64,000 bases of DNA from Karstenula rhodostoma CBS 690.94 (Eukaryota > Ascomycota > Dothideomycetes > Pleosporales > Didymosphaeriaceae), in contig MU001515.1 in the NCBI GenBank assembly GCA_010093485.1, positions 639,518 through 703,517 of the forward strand, given 5' to 3'. This document shows, piece after piece, positions 46,871 through 59,711 of the stretch. The notes under the pieces are model-generated. The model had not been told where the DNA came from, made no database searches, and was given only the letters and a program-made list of their open reading frames with translations. Position 1 is the stretch's first letter; the number at the start of each line of letters is the position of its first letter. The position numbers and the translations under genes are program-made.

Positions 46871-49122
46871 AGTTTTATTTACTAGTTATTAAATCTTCTT
46901 AATATATAAGGTCTATAATAATTATATAAATTACTAGTCTTATTTTTAAATAACCTTTATATTAAGAAACTATTATAGATTATCTTTTCTAATTATAGTA
47001 TATTTTTATTTAAATAGTTTTATTACTTTAGTTACTACTATCTTCCTTATTTAGTAATAAGTAATAATAATATTATTTATATAAAAAAAGATAATAATAC
47101 TATTTTTAATTATATAGTATAGTTTATATAGAATTATAATAAAACCTATATTTTTAAATATTATAATAAATTCTTTCTATTATAGTTTAAATAAAATTTA
47201 AAGTTTATAAAGGATCTTTTATAGTTTAAGAGTTATACCTCTTTTTTAGTATTTTATAGGTATCTTTATATAGACTTTTTAATTAAATATTATATATATA
47301 AATATATTAGTTATATTATATTATTTTAGTTTAAGGTTATATCTAGTAGCTATTATTATAAATATTTAAAATAATTAATTAACTAAAATTATTATATAGA
47401 TATTTTATAGAATAATATCCTTTTACTAGTTTTTTTATATAACTAGTTAAGTTTTATATTTTAGAAATTAATAGTATTTATTAAGTTTATAGGTATATAC
47501 CTATATATAGTTAAGAATTTAGTAATTTACTTATTTAATTAGTTTTTATAATACTTCTATCTATAAGTTTATTTATTAATAACTAGTAAAATATTAATAT
47601 TTAGTTTTTTAAAATAATTTTTCTATTAGATAATTCTTAAGTTTAGTTTAGATTATTAGTAGTAGTAGTAATTAACTTTAATAAGGTTTTAGTCCTTTTA
47701 TAAGTATTTATTTTACTTATATTTTATTAAGGTTATAATTTTTATATATATTTTTATAATCTACTAGGGTATCTATTATAAATATAGTTATCTAGAATAT
47801 AATTTTTATATTAGCTATTATTTACTATTATATATAGCTATCTATTATTTATATTTTTAGTAATAGTATATTTTATATTATAAGTTATATTAATAATATA
47901 ACTAGTAGTAATATTATTAATAATAATAAATAAATACTATTATATTTTCTTTCTAGTAACTTTTTTAATACCTTTTATTATTATAAGTTATTATAACTTA
48001 TTATAACTAACTTATCTTTATAAAATAAAGTTATTTCTAGTTTAGTTATTAGAGTAAATAGTCTTTTTATAATTCTAATTTATAATACGATTTGTTTTAA
48101 AGTATTATATATAAAATTATTTATAAGTTTTTTTTATATTTTATTAAATACTATATTTTTATTAAATATAATATTATAGATATTAATTACTTTTAATAGT
48201 AATAGAATTTATATATACTAGATATTTATTAATTAGTATTCTATAAAGTATTTAATCTATATTTTTAAATTAAATCTTTATAACTTATTTTTTCTATACT
48301 ATATATTATTAGTTATAGTAAAGACTTTACTTTTATATACTTTAAAATATATTAGGTTTAGTTTTTAAGACTAAGTTATTATTCTATTAATAAGGATAAC
48401 TATTATAAAGAATATTTTATATAATAAATACTAGTAATTCTTATAATTTAGTATTTAATTATATAGATATACTATAGCCCTAGTAATTTTAAACTATATT
48501 TTTTATAGAAGGTTTATATTAAGTTATATTATATAGACTTTTTTTTTTATTATATTTTTTAAGTACTTAGCTTTTCTATTTTATACTTATATATTTAGTA
48601 CTAAGGGCTTAATTTTAATATCTTAGCTTATATACTAGTATTTAATATCTATTTTTACTATAAAGATTTTATTATCTAATTTAATAATTTTAACTATTAT
48701 ACTAAATTATACTTTTATAAATAGTATAAAACTATTAAGTATTTTAATAATAATTCTTACTAGATAGTTATTTCTAAAGTAGAAGTTCTATATATAACTA
48801 AAGTATTAATTAGTAATTAATATTTAATTTTTCTCTTTAGTAGAGTTATTAGATTTAAAGTTATAAAAGTTAATTATAATATACTTACTAGGTCCTTAAT
48901 TATTTAGTTAAGATATATATTTAATCTATTATTTTAATTTAACTTATTTATAGATATTATATTTTATTATTAGGAGGGAAATAATAATAAAAAGATTAAG
49001 TTATCGAGTATAGATAAAAATATTAATAAAAAGGTACTTCCCCTAGCTAATAGCTTAAAAATAAGCGTATTTTAAAAAAAGGTTATAAAAAAAAAGTAAA
49101 GATTAGAGTAGAATTTAAACTA

Positions 49123-49205
49123 GGGTTATTGTATAGGGCTTAGCAATTAGAGGCTTAGCGCGTAGAGCGCTAATTACTAGCGGGTTCTAATTTTCTTAAT
49201 TAACT
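49123..49205 (+). repeat. GC-richer patch with tRNA-like promoter boxes
   Basis: TAGCAATTAGAGG (49141-49153) resembles an A box and GGGTTCTAAT (49182-49191) a weakened B box, separated by about 30 nt. This suggests a tRNA-derived short element damaged by RIP, but it does not fold as a tRNA by eye. Confidence 0.25.
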
Positions 49206-51724
49206 ATAGTTATAACTTTTTTCTATTAAAGTTAAGGCTAGGTATTATAGTATAGTAATACTATAATACCTCTTCTTTCTATTTTTTTAAATATTATAAT
49301 ATATAATATAACTATAGATTCTAGCTCTTTACTATATAAAGGTACGCTATTTCCCTAGATAATATAGATAGCTAATAAGTATAGGGATACCTATAGTATT
49401 ACTCTATATTACTATTAATTAGGATTACTAGAAGAATATAACTATAAAACCTTACCTAGCTATTTACTAGAATACTAAAATACCTACTAAAGTTACTAAG
49501 CTTAAAGGTAAAGCTATAAAATAGCTACTATAAATCTAGAACTTTACTAATACCTACTATAAAATAAAGCGCTCTAACTATAGATCTAACTTAGGGATAA
49601 TATAGTATAATACTATCTATAAGTTTATACTTATATAAGCTAGTAGGTAGTAAATCTTAATACTAGAAGAAGCTATTCTAGTATATTTACTAGGATAGGC
49701 TTAAATATATAATAATAGAATCTAAGCTACTTAGTAATAGAGTCTTAAGCTCCTATCGCTATTCTATAAGCTTATAAAGATAACCCTCTATATTTTAGAG
49801 GAAGGAAAAGATAAAGACTTTATAAATAAGTTATTAGAGGAGGAAAGTATTATATAGATATAGGAGGTACTTAAAACTATTATAGTAGTATTAACTAATT
49901 TATACTAAGTAATATACCTAAGGCAGGTCGCGAAGTATAGAATAGGTAATATTAGCGCAGTTATAGTAGCTTAAGTAAATAAGAAAGAAATAGGGGTATA
50001 CTAGTTTTATTATTAGATTAACTATTATAATTACTTTAAAACCTAACTATAGATAGGTAGATAGTATCTCTTTAATTATAAATAGCTATAAAAAGTATTA
50101 TAAAAACTAATAACTATTATTTATAAAGTAAAGACACTACTATATATTTTATTATAGAAATATTTTTAATATATACCTTTTTAATTTACTATACTAGATA
50201 CTTAAGTATATTTAATTCTAAGTAGTCTAGTTATTTATATTATATAACTATATTTATAGTTTTTATTTTATATTTTATATATATTATTATTTTATATATA
50301 ATATATACTATACTTTATATAATAATATAAATATTATTAATAGGTCTATACTTTAGTACCTATTAATTATATAACTATTATAGTTTTACTATAATAATAT
50401 TATTAGCCTATTTTAGTATTATAAATTCTAATTTAGTATTTTTTTAATAATTTTATAGTTTAAGGTAAATACTTTTATATTTTTATATTTAGACCTATAT
50501 ATTTCCCTCCTAAGTAAAAGGGGTTACTTAAACTACTCTATTATATATTTTTAGTAATTTATATTATTTTATATTATTCCTATATATACTATATTTTTAT
50601 CTAAACTTTCTCTAATTACTAATAATAATACTAATTTTAATTAGAATTATAAATTTAGTTAGCTATATTTTTCTATCTAATTTTACTAATATCTATAAGC
50701 TATAATATATTATTATAATAATAATAATAATATTTATAGTAGCTACTAATATTAAAATATATATATACTTAGTCTATATACCTTATAATAAAGAAATATT
50801 ATATACTCTATTAGATATTACTACTATTTATAAGAGAAAAGAGAACTATATACTATTATCTATATATACTACTAGCCTTAATATAATATCTATCCTTAGA
50901 GTTAGTAATATATTTAATAATAATAAGGTATAGAATCTATTTAATATTTATCTCTTTTATTTATATTTTTACTTATTCTATACCTTATATATATACTTAA
51001 ATAAGTTCTATAACTCTATAGTCTATTTTTAGTAATAGTAAAAAAAGCTCTTTATAAGTAGAAAATCTACTAAGTCTAGATTACCTTCTCCTTTAATAAT
51101 ATAGTTCTATATATCTTTAGCCTTATTAGCTATAACTTTATATTCTAGGGTAACTAGGCTCTTAAAAAGGAATTAGAAAAAGACTAGTATAAGGAATTTT
51201 AAGAGACTATTTTCTACTAGTAACTAATACTCTAAAACTTTAAAATAATTATCTATAATCTAGATATAGATAGCTAGATAGTATTTTAATAAATATTTAA
51301 TTACTTTAATTTTTATAAAATTATTATATATTTAGCTATTAATAATAGACTAGACTAGAGATACTATAGTAATAAATATAGTAAAAAAAAATAAAGGTAT
51401 TTAATACTTAATAAGGTCTAATAAATATAGTATATAATATAGAAATAATAGAGGTAATAGATAATAAATAACTATATTATATAATATTATATAAAGAATA
51501 GTATAGCTTCTTATCTATTATCCTATTATTAAGGTAACTAACTAATTAATAATAGTACTAATATTTAATACTAATAACTAATTAATTTACTTTAAATTAT
51601 AAGTATTTTATAACTACTTAGTATATATCTAATTTAGATCTAATTATAAAAGATATATATACCTAGTCTAGCCTTTATATAGGTAAAAGCCTACTAAAGG
51701 AGGATAATCTATAACCTTTAAACT

Positions 51725-51815
51725 ATTTAAAATATTTATATTTTAGTACCCTACTAAATTTCTTTATTAAGTTTTACTATAGCTTACCTAAGCTTATAAA
51801 GTATTATATTTAAGA
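51725..51815 (+). repeat. ~90-bp direct repeat, copy 2
   Basis: Counterpart of 46780-46870, about 4.9 kb away in the same orientation. Confidence 0.55.
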
Positions 51816-54048
51816 TTTATATATTATCTATCTATATAAAGTCTTCTAGTATTAGTAATTAAAGTAAAATAAATTAATTAATATTATTAAAAATATAATA
51901 TATAGTATCTAAGTTAAAAATTAATAAGATTTATAGTAGATATATATAAGAATTAAATTAAAAGGTTATTTAGAAACTTATAAAAATTATAATAATTTTC
52001 TATTTTTTTAGTTACTTATTACTAGCCTCTAATATTTAGATTAATATAGGAGTATATAACTATTTAATTTATAGTATTCTAGATTATATTTATTTAAATA
52101 TATATATCTATTCTTATATTAAGGGATTATTTTAAATATTATACTTAATAAAACTATTTTATTCTAGTTATAGTTTCTACTATACTAGAGCTTTTTCTAG
52201 AAAAGTATAGTAATAATTCTTTAGTATATATTCTATAGAATATATAGAATACTTTTTTTTATTTATACCTTAATTATTTATTTACTAATAAGGTATTTTA
52301 TTCCTTTTATAACCTCTCTATCTATATAATATAAAAATATTTTACCTATATAGTATAGAGCTTTATTTATATAGTATAAAGAATTTTTATTTATATAGTA
52401 TAAATAATTTAGGGTTATATAATCCCTATAAAAATATTATATATATATTATATATAATTACTATAAGGGTAGGTAAATTAATAAAATAAAAGAGATAAAA
52501 AGGTATATTATATTTTACTAATATATAAATAAAGGGGGATTAAAAAAGTAGCTAAAACTTATCTAGTATCTATATATAGGCTAATTAAAAAGGATATAGT
52601 ATTAAGCTAATTAAAATAAATTTAGTATATATCTACTAATATATAAGAAATTTAATAATAAAAAATTAATAAGGTATAAAAAATATTATTATATTTTATT
52701 TTTATTTTTAAGTATTTTATATTTATATAGGTATATTATTACTAGTATAAAAGATATTTCTTTTAATACTAGTATTTAGTTCTTTTTTAGTAATAAATAT
52801 AGTTTTAATTATAGTTTTATCTAGATAATAGTATTCTATATAAAGTTTAAACCTCTTTATTATATTTTAGTATATTATTTTCTATTTATTTTAGAGGGCC
52901 TATTTAAAAATAGTAGTATATACTTTATTTAGTACTATAATATTTTTTATAAAATTATTAAGAATAATTATATTATTTATAATCTTTATATAATTTTATC
53001 TTTTAGTAGTAGATACTATATAATTATATTTAGCTAGCTAAAAATTTTATTTAATTAACCTTTTAATATTTAAAATAATATATATATATTTATATTATAC
53101 TTATAACTTTACTTTTTTATTATTAATTACTATTTTCTTTATAATAAAGAGAATTTATTTTTTATATAATTTTTTAAAGAGGTAATAGATACTAAATAGA
53201 TTAGTTATAATAAAATTTTATAAATATAATATAAACTTTTCTATTCTTTATACCTCTATATAATATTCTACTAATTCTATTTTATACTAATTAGATTATA
53301 GTTTATAGTATTTAATTTATAAATTCTACTATAATTTTTATATATTTATAAGAGTATATAAACTACTTAGTATTAAATTATTATTATATATAAATTAATA
53401 TAGGTTTAATAACTATAATATTTATAGTTATAACTTTAGTATTTTATTATTAGTTAGATTAAATATATATTATATTTAATTAGCTTTTATTTATATTTCT
53501 AGTACTATAAGCTATTCTATATATTATATAGAGATAATAAAAAAAGTTTTTATAAATTTAATAAATAGTATTATATTATTTAGTATATATAATTAATAAT
53601 AAAGTAGTAAAATTTTTAATTATTAGATTTACTATAAGTAATAATAGATTACTATAAATTATAAATAAAAATAAATTAGTTATATATTATATAATTATAT
53701 AAATTATAGTTATTTATTATTATTTTAAGTCTAGCTAAGATATATTCTTAAATAATACCTTAGTACTTTATATTAATTTTAATAGTATAAAATATTATAA
53801 TCTCTTTTTTTATATTTACTATCTACTACTACTAGTAGTTATTATAATTTACTATAATAGTAAATATATTATACTATAAATAATAGTATATATATATAAT
53901 CTAATAATAATATATAAAGTAAATACTTATATTTATTAAAGAGTAAAAAACTATTTTAAAGAATAACTCTTTATATATTTATTTACTTCTATAAAACTAT
54001 ATAAGAATTTAAAATTAATACTATATTTAATAATTACTTATATTATAG

Positions 54049-55319
54049 ATAATTACTATAAGGTAGAGTAAATTTATAAAGTAAAGGGGATAATAAGGTA
54101 TTATACTTTACTAATATATAGAAACTAAAAAAGTAGTTAAAATATACCTAGTATCTATATATAAACTAACTAAAAAAGAGGTAATACTAAACTAACTAAA
54201 ATAAAACTAGTATAAGACTAATCTAAAACTAATTTAGTATATATCTATTAATATATAAGAATTCTAACTATAGAGAGTTATTAATAAATAAAAAGAATAA
54301 TTTTTATTAAAACTAAAAGAAAAATATATATAGGTAAGTACTATTATTTATATTACTCCCTCTATTCTATATTTTATTAGTTATTAATAGTATATATATA
54401 AGAAAAGAATATAATTAAAATAACTATTATTAGTATATTATAAATTCTATTTAATATAATATTATACTTATATAGTACTTTAAATATACTAATATAATAT
54501 CTAGTCCTTAGAATTAATTTAACTAAGACTAATAATAATAATAAGGCTATATAGGTATTCTCTACTATATCTCTAAATAATAATAAAGTTATTTAGAATA
54601 TTTAGTAATATTCTAAATATATTTATTTTATAATTAGATTTTAGTATAATAGTAATAATATAAATATCTAGAAGATCTATAATAAAGTTAAAATTAATAA
54701 GAATTTAGTATATATAAATATTAATAGAGTATTTAAGTTAAATTATATAACTTAGTTAGTTATTATAGAACTAAAAAAAATAATAATATAGTAGTAGTAT
54801 TTAATATATATATAATAAAAGCTATAGGAAATTAAAACCTATTATAAGAAGATAACTAAGGAGAATAAAATATTTATAGTAGAAATAATAAGTAAAATAA
54901 GTATTTACTAAATATAAAAGGTCCTATATAGTATAGTAAATATATAGATAAAAATAAAAATAAAAAAGTTTTAAATTCTATTCTAAATTTTAAGTATAGA
55001 GTCTATAGGGTAATATATAAAAAGTAAAGAATAAAGAATAAAAAATAAAAATAATAATTATATAAAGTTAGTATTTAATAATAGTAATAAGGGTATATAG
55101 TATTTAATTATAAAATACTAAGTATAAAAACTTAGTATCGCGTTAATAATAAAATAAAGTAATAAGGATTATAATATAGTTAATTAGTATCTAGCTATAA
55201 TTAGTAGTTTTTAATAGACCTTAACTAGTTCTAGGAAAAGATAGTAATTAAATAAACTTAATTTAACTAAGTAAAAATTCTAAATAAATAAATAAAAAGA
55301 TAATTAACTAATACTAGCC
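54049..55319 (-). repeat. 1.2-kb element X, reversed copy
   Basis: The reverse complement matches 42863-44064 from end to end (GGCTAGTATTAGTTAATTAT at one edge, TAGTAATTATCTATAATATA at the other), with RIP-type differences. Confidence 0.65.
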
Positions 55320-56218
55320 TAATTATTTATTAAGTTAGTTTTTTTATTCTAAATTATTTATATATTATAAGTTGGCTTATTCTATTAAACTAAGGACTCT
55401 AATTAATAATAACTATTACTATAATTATATTTAGTATATCTTAATTATATAAGTTATATATATTAATCTCTACCTTATATATATAATTTATTTTATTTTT
55501 TAAAAAATAAGTAATTTTACTCTTATATAGCTTTACTACCTTAAAGATACTAATAGTAATTTTAAATATATAAATAATACTAACTATTTTACTAGTACTA
55601 TAGAAAATTTATAATTTACTAAACTAAATACTAATATTATTATTATTAGTTAGAATATAAACTATAATTATTTTATTAAAAAAAAAGCTCTATTAAATTA
55701 TATTTTAAACTAGAGTATACTCTTAAAACTATATAATTAGTATATCTATATAAGCTATTAAGTAATAAAATAAAATATTATAAAATAGATAATAATACTA
55801 AATATTATTATATTAATTAAGACTATTATTATTATAAAGAATACTATAATTAATAATAATATTTTATTAAGTAATAAAAGAGACTTTAATAGAAAATCTT
55901 ATTATAAAGAATATTATTACTAAAATAATAAATAGTATATTAAAATAGTTAGTTTTAATATACTAGTAATAAAATAGAGATTTCTCTTACTTAATAACTA
56001 GATTATAAAGTCTATTAATATAACCTATTTACTTAGTTATTTAGAATAGAAATAGAGATATAAGAATAAAGTTTTTAAACTATTATTTAGTAGTAAGATA
56101 TATAATATATTAGTAAATAACTTTTAACTATATTTAGGAACTTAACCGCGAGCTAGATAGAATAGTATAGTTTAATAAAAAGACTACTAAAATTATTTAG
56201 TATATTCTATAGTTATTT

Positions 56219-56412
56219 ATATAGGGATTCTAGAGTTATAGAAGATAATAGGGAGGTACCTATAGGTACCTATAGATACCTATAAAAAGGAGGAAGTATT
56301 AGGGTAATTAGTAAGGTAAGTTATATATAATTATAGCTCTAGAATTATTATTACTTTAACTATCCTAATACTTAACTACTATAAAATAGGATAAATCTAA
56401 GGGCTAATAGAG
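56219..56412 (+). repeat. Dispersed repeat R1, copy e (RIP-mutated)
   Basis: Aligned to copy d, the differences are C>T and G>A on this strand: GGGATCCCGGAGTCG becomes GGGATTCTAGAGTTA, and GGGAGGCGCC becomes GGGAGGTACC. It marks the right shoulder of the AT-rich block. Confidence 0.85.
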
Positions 56413-56475
56413 AGAGATAAGTTATAGATATAGTATATAAATTAAGGAGGGATATACTGCAGTCTCTCGCTTATT

Positions 56476-57536
56476 ATAATTGACGCTACAATCCAATATG
56501 CTCTTCCCCTGGCACCCAGACTCCGGCACAGTCATTCAACAACATAGCTAACCACGAATACCTCAATCACATCAAGTAGCACACCGCACTCGACGAGTTC
56601 ATCAGCGATGAGACAGAGGAGAGTTGGCAGAGACTCCTCGGCCCCAACAGAAACGAATACCGATACCCCGACAGCATAATAACTAGCAGAAGCCATGCTG
56701 GGTTCGAGAGAGCTTTCAATTAGCTTCCACACGAGTATCGCGCAGTCACATCCCTAGACGATGACTGTCGCTACTCAGAGGGGGTCATTCAGCGCTTCGC
56801 TGAAGACTACTTGCGTGTTCCCAGTGGCGTCGCCCACGGCATCTTAGGCTCGAAGTTGCCGCTTGGTTAACTTGCATTTCAGACCTCATAACATCGCTTC
56901 AGATGGTAAATGGGCAGGGCCTCGGAACGTGTACTGGCGTGCAATGGTTTGCCGGTTTCTGATCTGGATCGCGGTGGACTATATCCAAAACTGCGCCTTT
57001 GTACTCATCAGCGCCAATGTTTATAACTATTGCTGGCTGCCTTTTCGTTGGGTTCTTATGTTAGCTTGCCGCCTTCTAAGGCTTGGAAGTCGCGGGAAGA
57101 GTTCCTTTGGCGGGCTGCGGCCCACGCTGCCATCCGACCAGCCGCCATCCCCAGAGGTGCCGCGCCGGGCACCGTCTCCAACCGCAGCTCCCCTCTCCTC
57201 ATCACAGACCAGCTCTGCAGCTTCATATAGGTAAGACTTCGCGCACCACAACCAGCCGCCTTCGCCCGTTCAGCCTGAAGAAGACGACGACATAGTAGCT
57301 AGCAACAGTAAAAATAATAAAGAGGAAGACAATAAGGAGGCCTAGTACATTAGCAGCCATACAGTTAGGGCGTCGTAGGGCTTCCAGGGCGGTCCGCAAA
57401 CAACGCGCAGCAGGTCAGCAAAGAAGAAGGCTGCAAGTGCCCTAGGCAAGAAGATGGGATAGAAGAAGCAGCAGCGCGTAAGGAAGCGCAGGAAGGTGAG
57501 GGGAAGGCGTTAGCAGAATCTAAAAATATATATATC
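56476..57536 (+). pseudogene. Host-type gene damaged by RIP, unknown family
   Basis: One plus frame reads NIANHEYLNHIK, HTALDEFISDETEESWQRLL, RNEYRYPDSIITSRSHAGFE, LPHEYRAVTSLDDDCRYSEG and RFAEDYLRVPSGVAHGILGS. It is interrupted at 56577 (TAG), 56721 (TAG) and 56868 (TAA), each explained by C>T in CAG or CAA. Further on, in other frames, come TLPSDQPPSPEVPRRAPSP, then AHHNQPPSPVQPEEDDDIVA and a lysine/arginine-rich tail (SAKKKAASALGKKMG, KKQQRVRKRRKVRGRR), again with TAG codons. The basic tail suggests a nuclear protein. It sits directly beside the RIP block. Confidence 0.6.
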
Positions 57537-59711
57537 TTTTATGCAATTAAGATGATAATAGATCACGCGGACGGTTGAATTGGCTATGACCACTCGTATT
57601 CAGGGGTGGTGTCGAAAGTGATGTCGAAGGTGGTGTTGAAAATGGTGTCGAAATTCATCACTCTGTGTTCCATAGCCATTGTGATACCGATCCAAGTTTT
57701 ATCGTCATTTGGACGTACCTGAGAGACGCAGTCTTGTAGTCAAGTGACAACTTTGCCCAGCTTACTGTTTCCAGCCTGACTAACACATAGATATCCCGAT
57801 TCCAATGGCACAGAAGGTCTCCCCTGCCCTGGAAAACCCCTCTCATGCATCTTCGTGCAACCTTCTTGCCCACTATCAGAGACATTGAATACTTCTGCTT
57901 GGGAGAGTACAATGGTGCCGTATCAAGCTTTTTAAAGCAACTGCCAGCTTTGAGTCTGCCGTGGCCTCGCCATTTGACCCCTGAAGGTGACCTGCACCCG
58001 CAAATTAAAAGGTGACTTCCCTGACCGTGGGCAGGCCACCTCAAAAGTCTCCCGGCACTGATAGACTTCGTCTGAGCCTTTATAGACCTACCCCCTCGGC
58101 AACTGTGAGTCAGATGATGATGGAGCGATATCCACTGGAAAAACCCGAAGCTCTCACCTTTCCTTAGCCGGATTTAGCACTTCTGTCCGGGAACCTTTAT
58201 TCGCTGAAACACGGCCTGATCTTTAACAAGGTTTCCCTTCGTACCTGGGGACTGCAAACGTGGTGTCAAGCTCTCAGGCCAAGTCTGGCCTACTGGTCGG
58301 CAGTGTGCGATATGCATCTCTAAACATCGACCACAGCACAAAAATCACCCGTATGTGCAGCTTGTAATATAGAAAAACGTTGTCTCGTATCAATAGCGAT
58401 GGTCAGGCATTCCGGTTGTAATTAGAAAGGTGTGACTCGGTGGGATCTAGCTTCGCGAAGGTCAACCCACCGATGTAGATTTCCAGCGGGAATCTTGGCG
58501 ATCGGAACCATGTATCTGGTCACAGATACATTTAATGAGTTAAAAGAATACAGGAGCGCAGATTTCAGGGAGTTCGTAGTAATTTTAACGATAGGAGTTC
58601 CAAAGATCAGTGCAGGTTTTCATAGATAAGCGCAACGACTAGAGCCTACTGCATCAGCTAGAGCTGCTGAACCACGTAACAATGCTTATTCTTGCAACCG
58701 ACACTCGTCACAGAAGCGGGGAGCGTAGACTGCAGGGGCTATTCCCTGCTACTGGTGATGGAACTTTGAAATCTTGGGAGCTGGTGCAGCCAACAGTAGC
58801 ATACTATAATTGTTCCGCCTGCCAACTGACGGCCAACGCATCTCATATTACCTAATTCCAATATAAGAATAGCCGTAGAGCCCAGGAGCGCAATCCGATA
58901 TCGAATTTGACGCGGTTTCGGTGCATTTGAGAAAGTTTCACCCTCACAGAAATAATAGCGGAGTTCCACACAAGCCCGATATATATCTTTACATGAGATA
59001 GAATCCATACAAACCTCATGCTGCCGCTCCTACGAGGAAAAACAAGTCGCCAATGCAGTCCCGCGAGAGGAATAGATGTACACAACAAGCGGCGCAAGGC
59101 CGCCACCATCTATTTCGCCGTACTAGCAGGAGCGAGTAACATGCGCGTGATTGAGATACAAAGTTCCAAGCCATAGACTGACGATCAAGACGAGTTTGCT
59201 GCTTCAGTGTACTCACTCCACTGCAGTGGCTCGCACTCGCGAATCCACGCACGCAGTACCGCCGTCTGGTGGGCTAGATCCGTACCACTACAGGCCGCCT
59301 CTTGCGTCCGCCTGCGATGAAGCGGCGGTGAGATAGTCTAATGCGACGCGCAAGCAAGCGTCATAACTTGGCTCCCCCTAACAGCCACCGTCTCAATCAA
59401 TGCATTCTTGGTCAGAACATGTGACGTTTCGAACGGAATGGGACAGACGATCGCGACTTCAACGTCGGTAGTCGTATTCACAAGGCAAATAGGATAGAGA
59501 CATGATTACCGAGACAGATAAGGCTTCACATTCTCCACCAGCATGTCCACCTCGTAATCCATTAAAAGCTATAACGCCAAGCTCGATGCAGGGGTATCAT
59601 ATACGGCAGTAGCAAGAGGAAATGAGGAGATAAGAAAAGGAAAGGAAGCAGACCCTGCGCACAATCGAAACAAGTCTCAGCACGGTGCGACTCCGCCACC
59701 ACATGTCAACT
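57537..59711. other. Gene-free stretch with a minisatellite
   Basis: GTGTCGAA-type units (about 12-13 bp, four to five imperfect copies) lie at 57605-57656. A 128-codon minus frame (58044-57658) starts at a non-ATG codon and has no recognised domain. Nothing else is supported. Confidence 0.45.

Larger units (their letters stand above)
46512..53911 (-). mobile_element. Second copia-type relic, reverse orientation
   Basis: The reverse complement of about 46880-48900 aligns with the RT part of the first copia element; the FFYVDD-box equivalent (IIFFYINN) is near 47070-47105, followed by a KKDN/LVNK-type segment. Reversed LTR-like sequences start at 46512 (TATTAAATTTATTATAAATA) and at about 53626 (TATTAGATTTACTATAAG). 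The interior is interrupted by other repeats around 49000-50480. Outer borders are uncertain. Confidence 0.5.
36535..56450. repeat. AT-rich, RIP-mutated repeat block
   Basis: About 20 kb of A/T-dominated sequence full of TA dinucleotides, with no open frame of 60 codons on either strand. It is built from overlapping retrotransposon remains, several identifiable by LTRs or translatable motifs (separate entries). Small GC-richer patches survive at about 43000-43400, 46800-46860 and 49120-49200. Composition and stop density are what RIP produces; copy comparison (R1 copy e) shows the transitions directly. Confidence 0.9.

Noticed and set aside
49123..49205. Functional tRNA gene in the AT block
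   Set aside because: The B box is imperfect and I could not form an acceptor stem or anticodon arm. Kept only as a possible tRNA-derived repeat.
36535..56531. Idea that the AT-rich block is a centromere or mitochondrial insertion
   Set aside because: The interior translates as copia RT and RNase H and contains paired LTRs, so RIP-mutated retrotransposons explain it. A centromere cannot be excluded from sequence alone, but nothing specific supports it.
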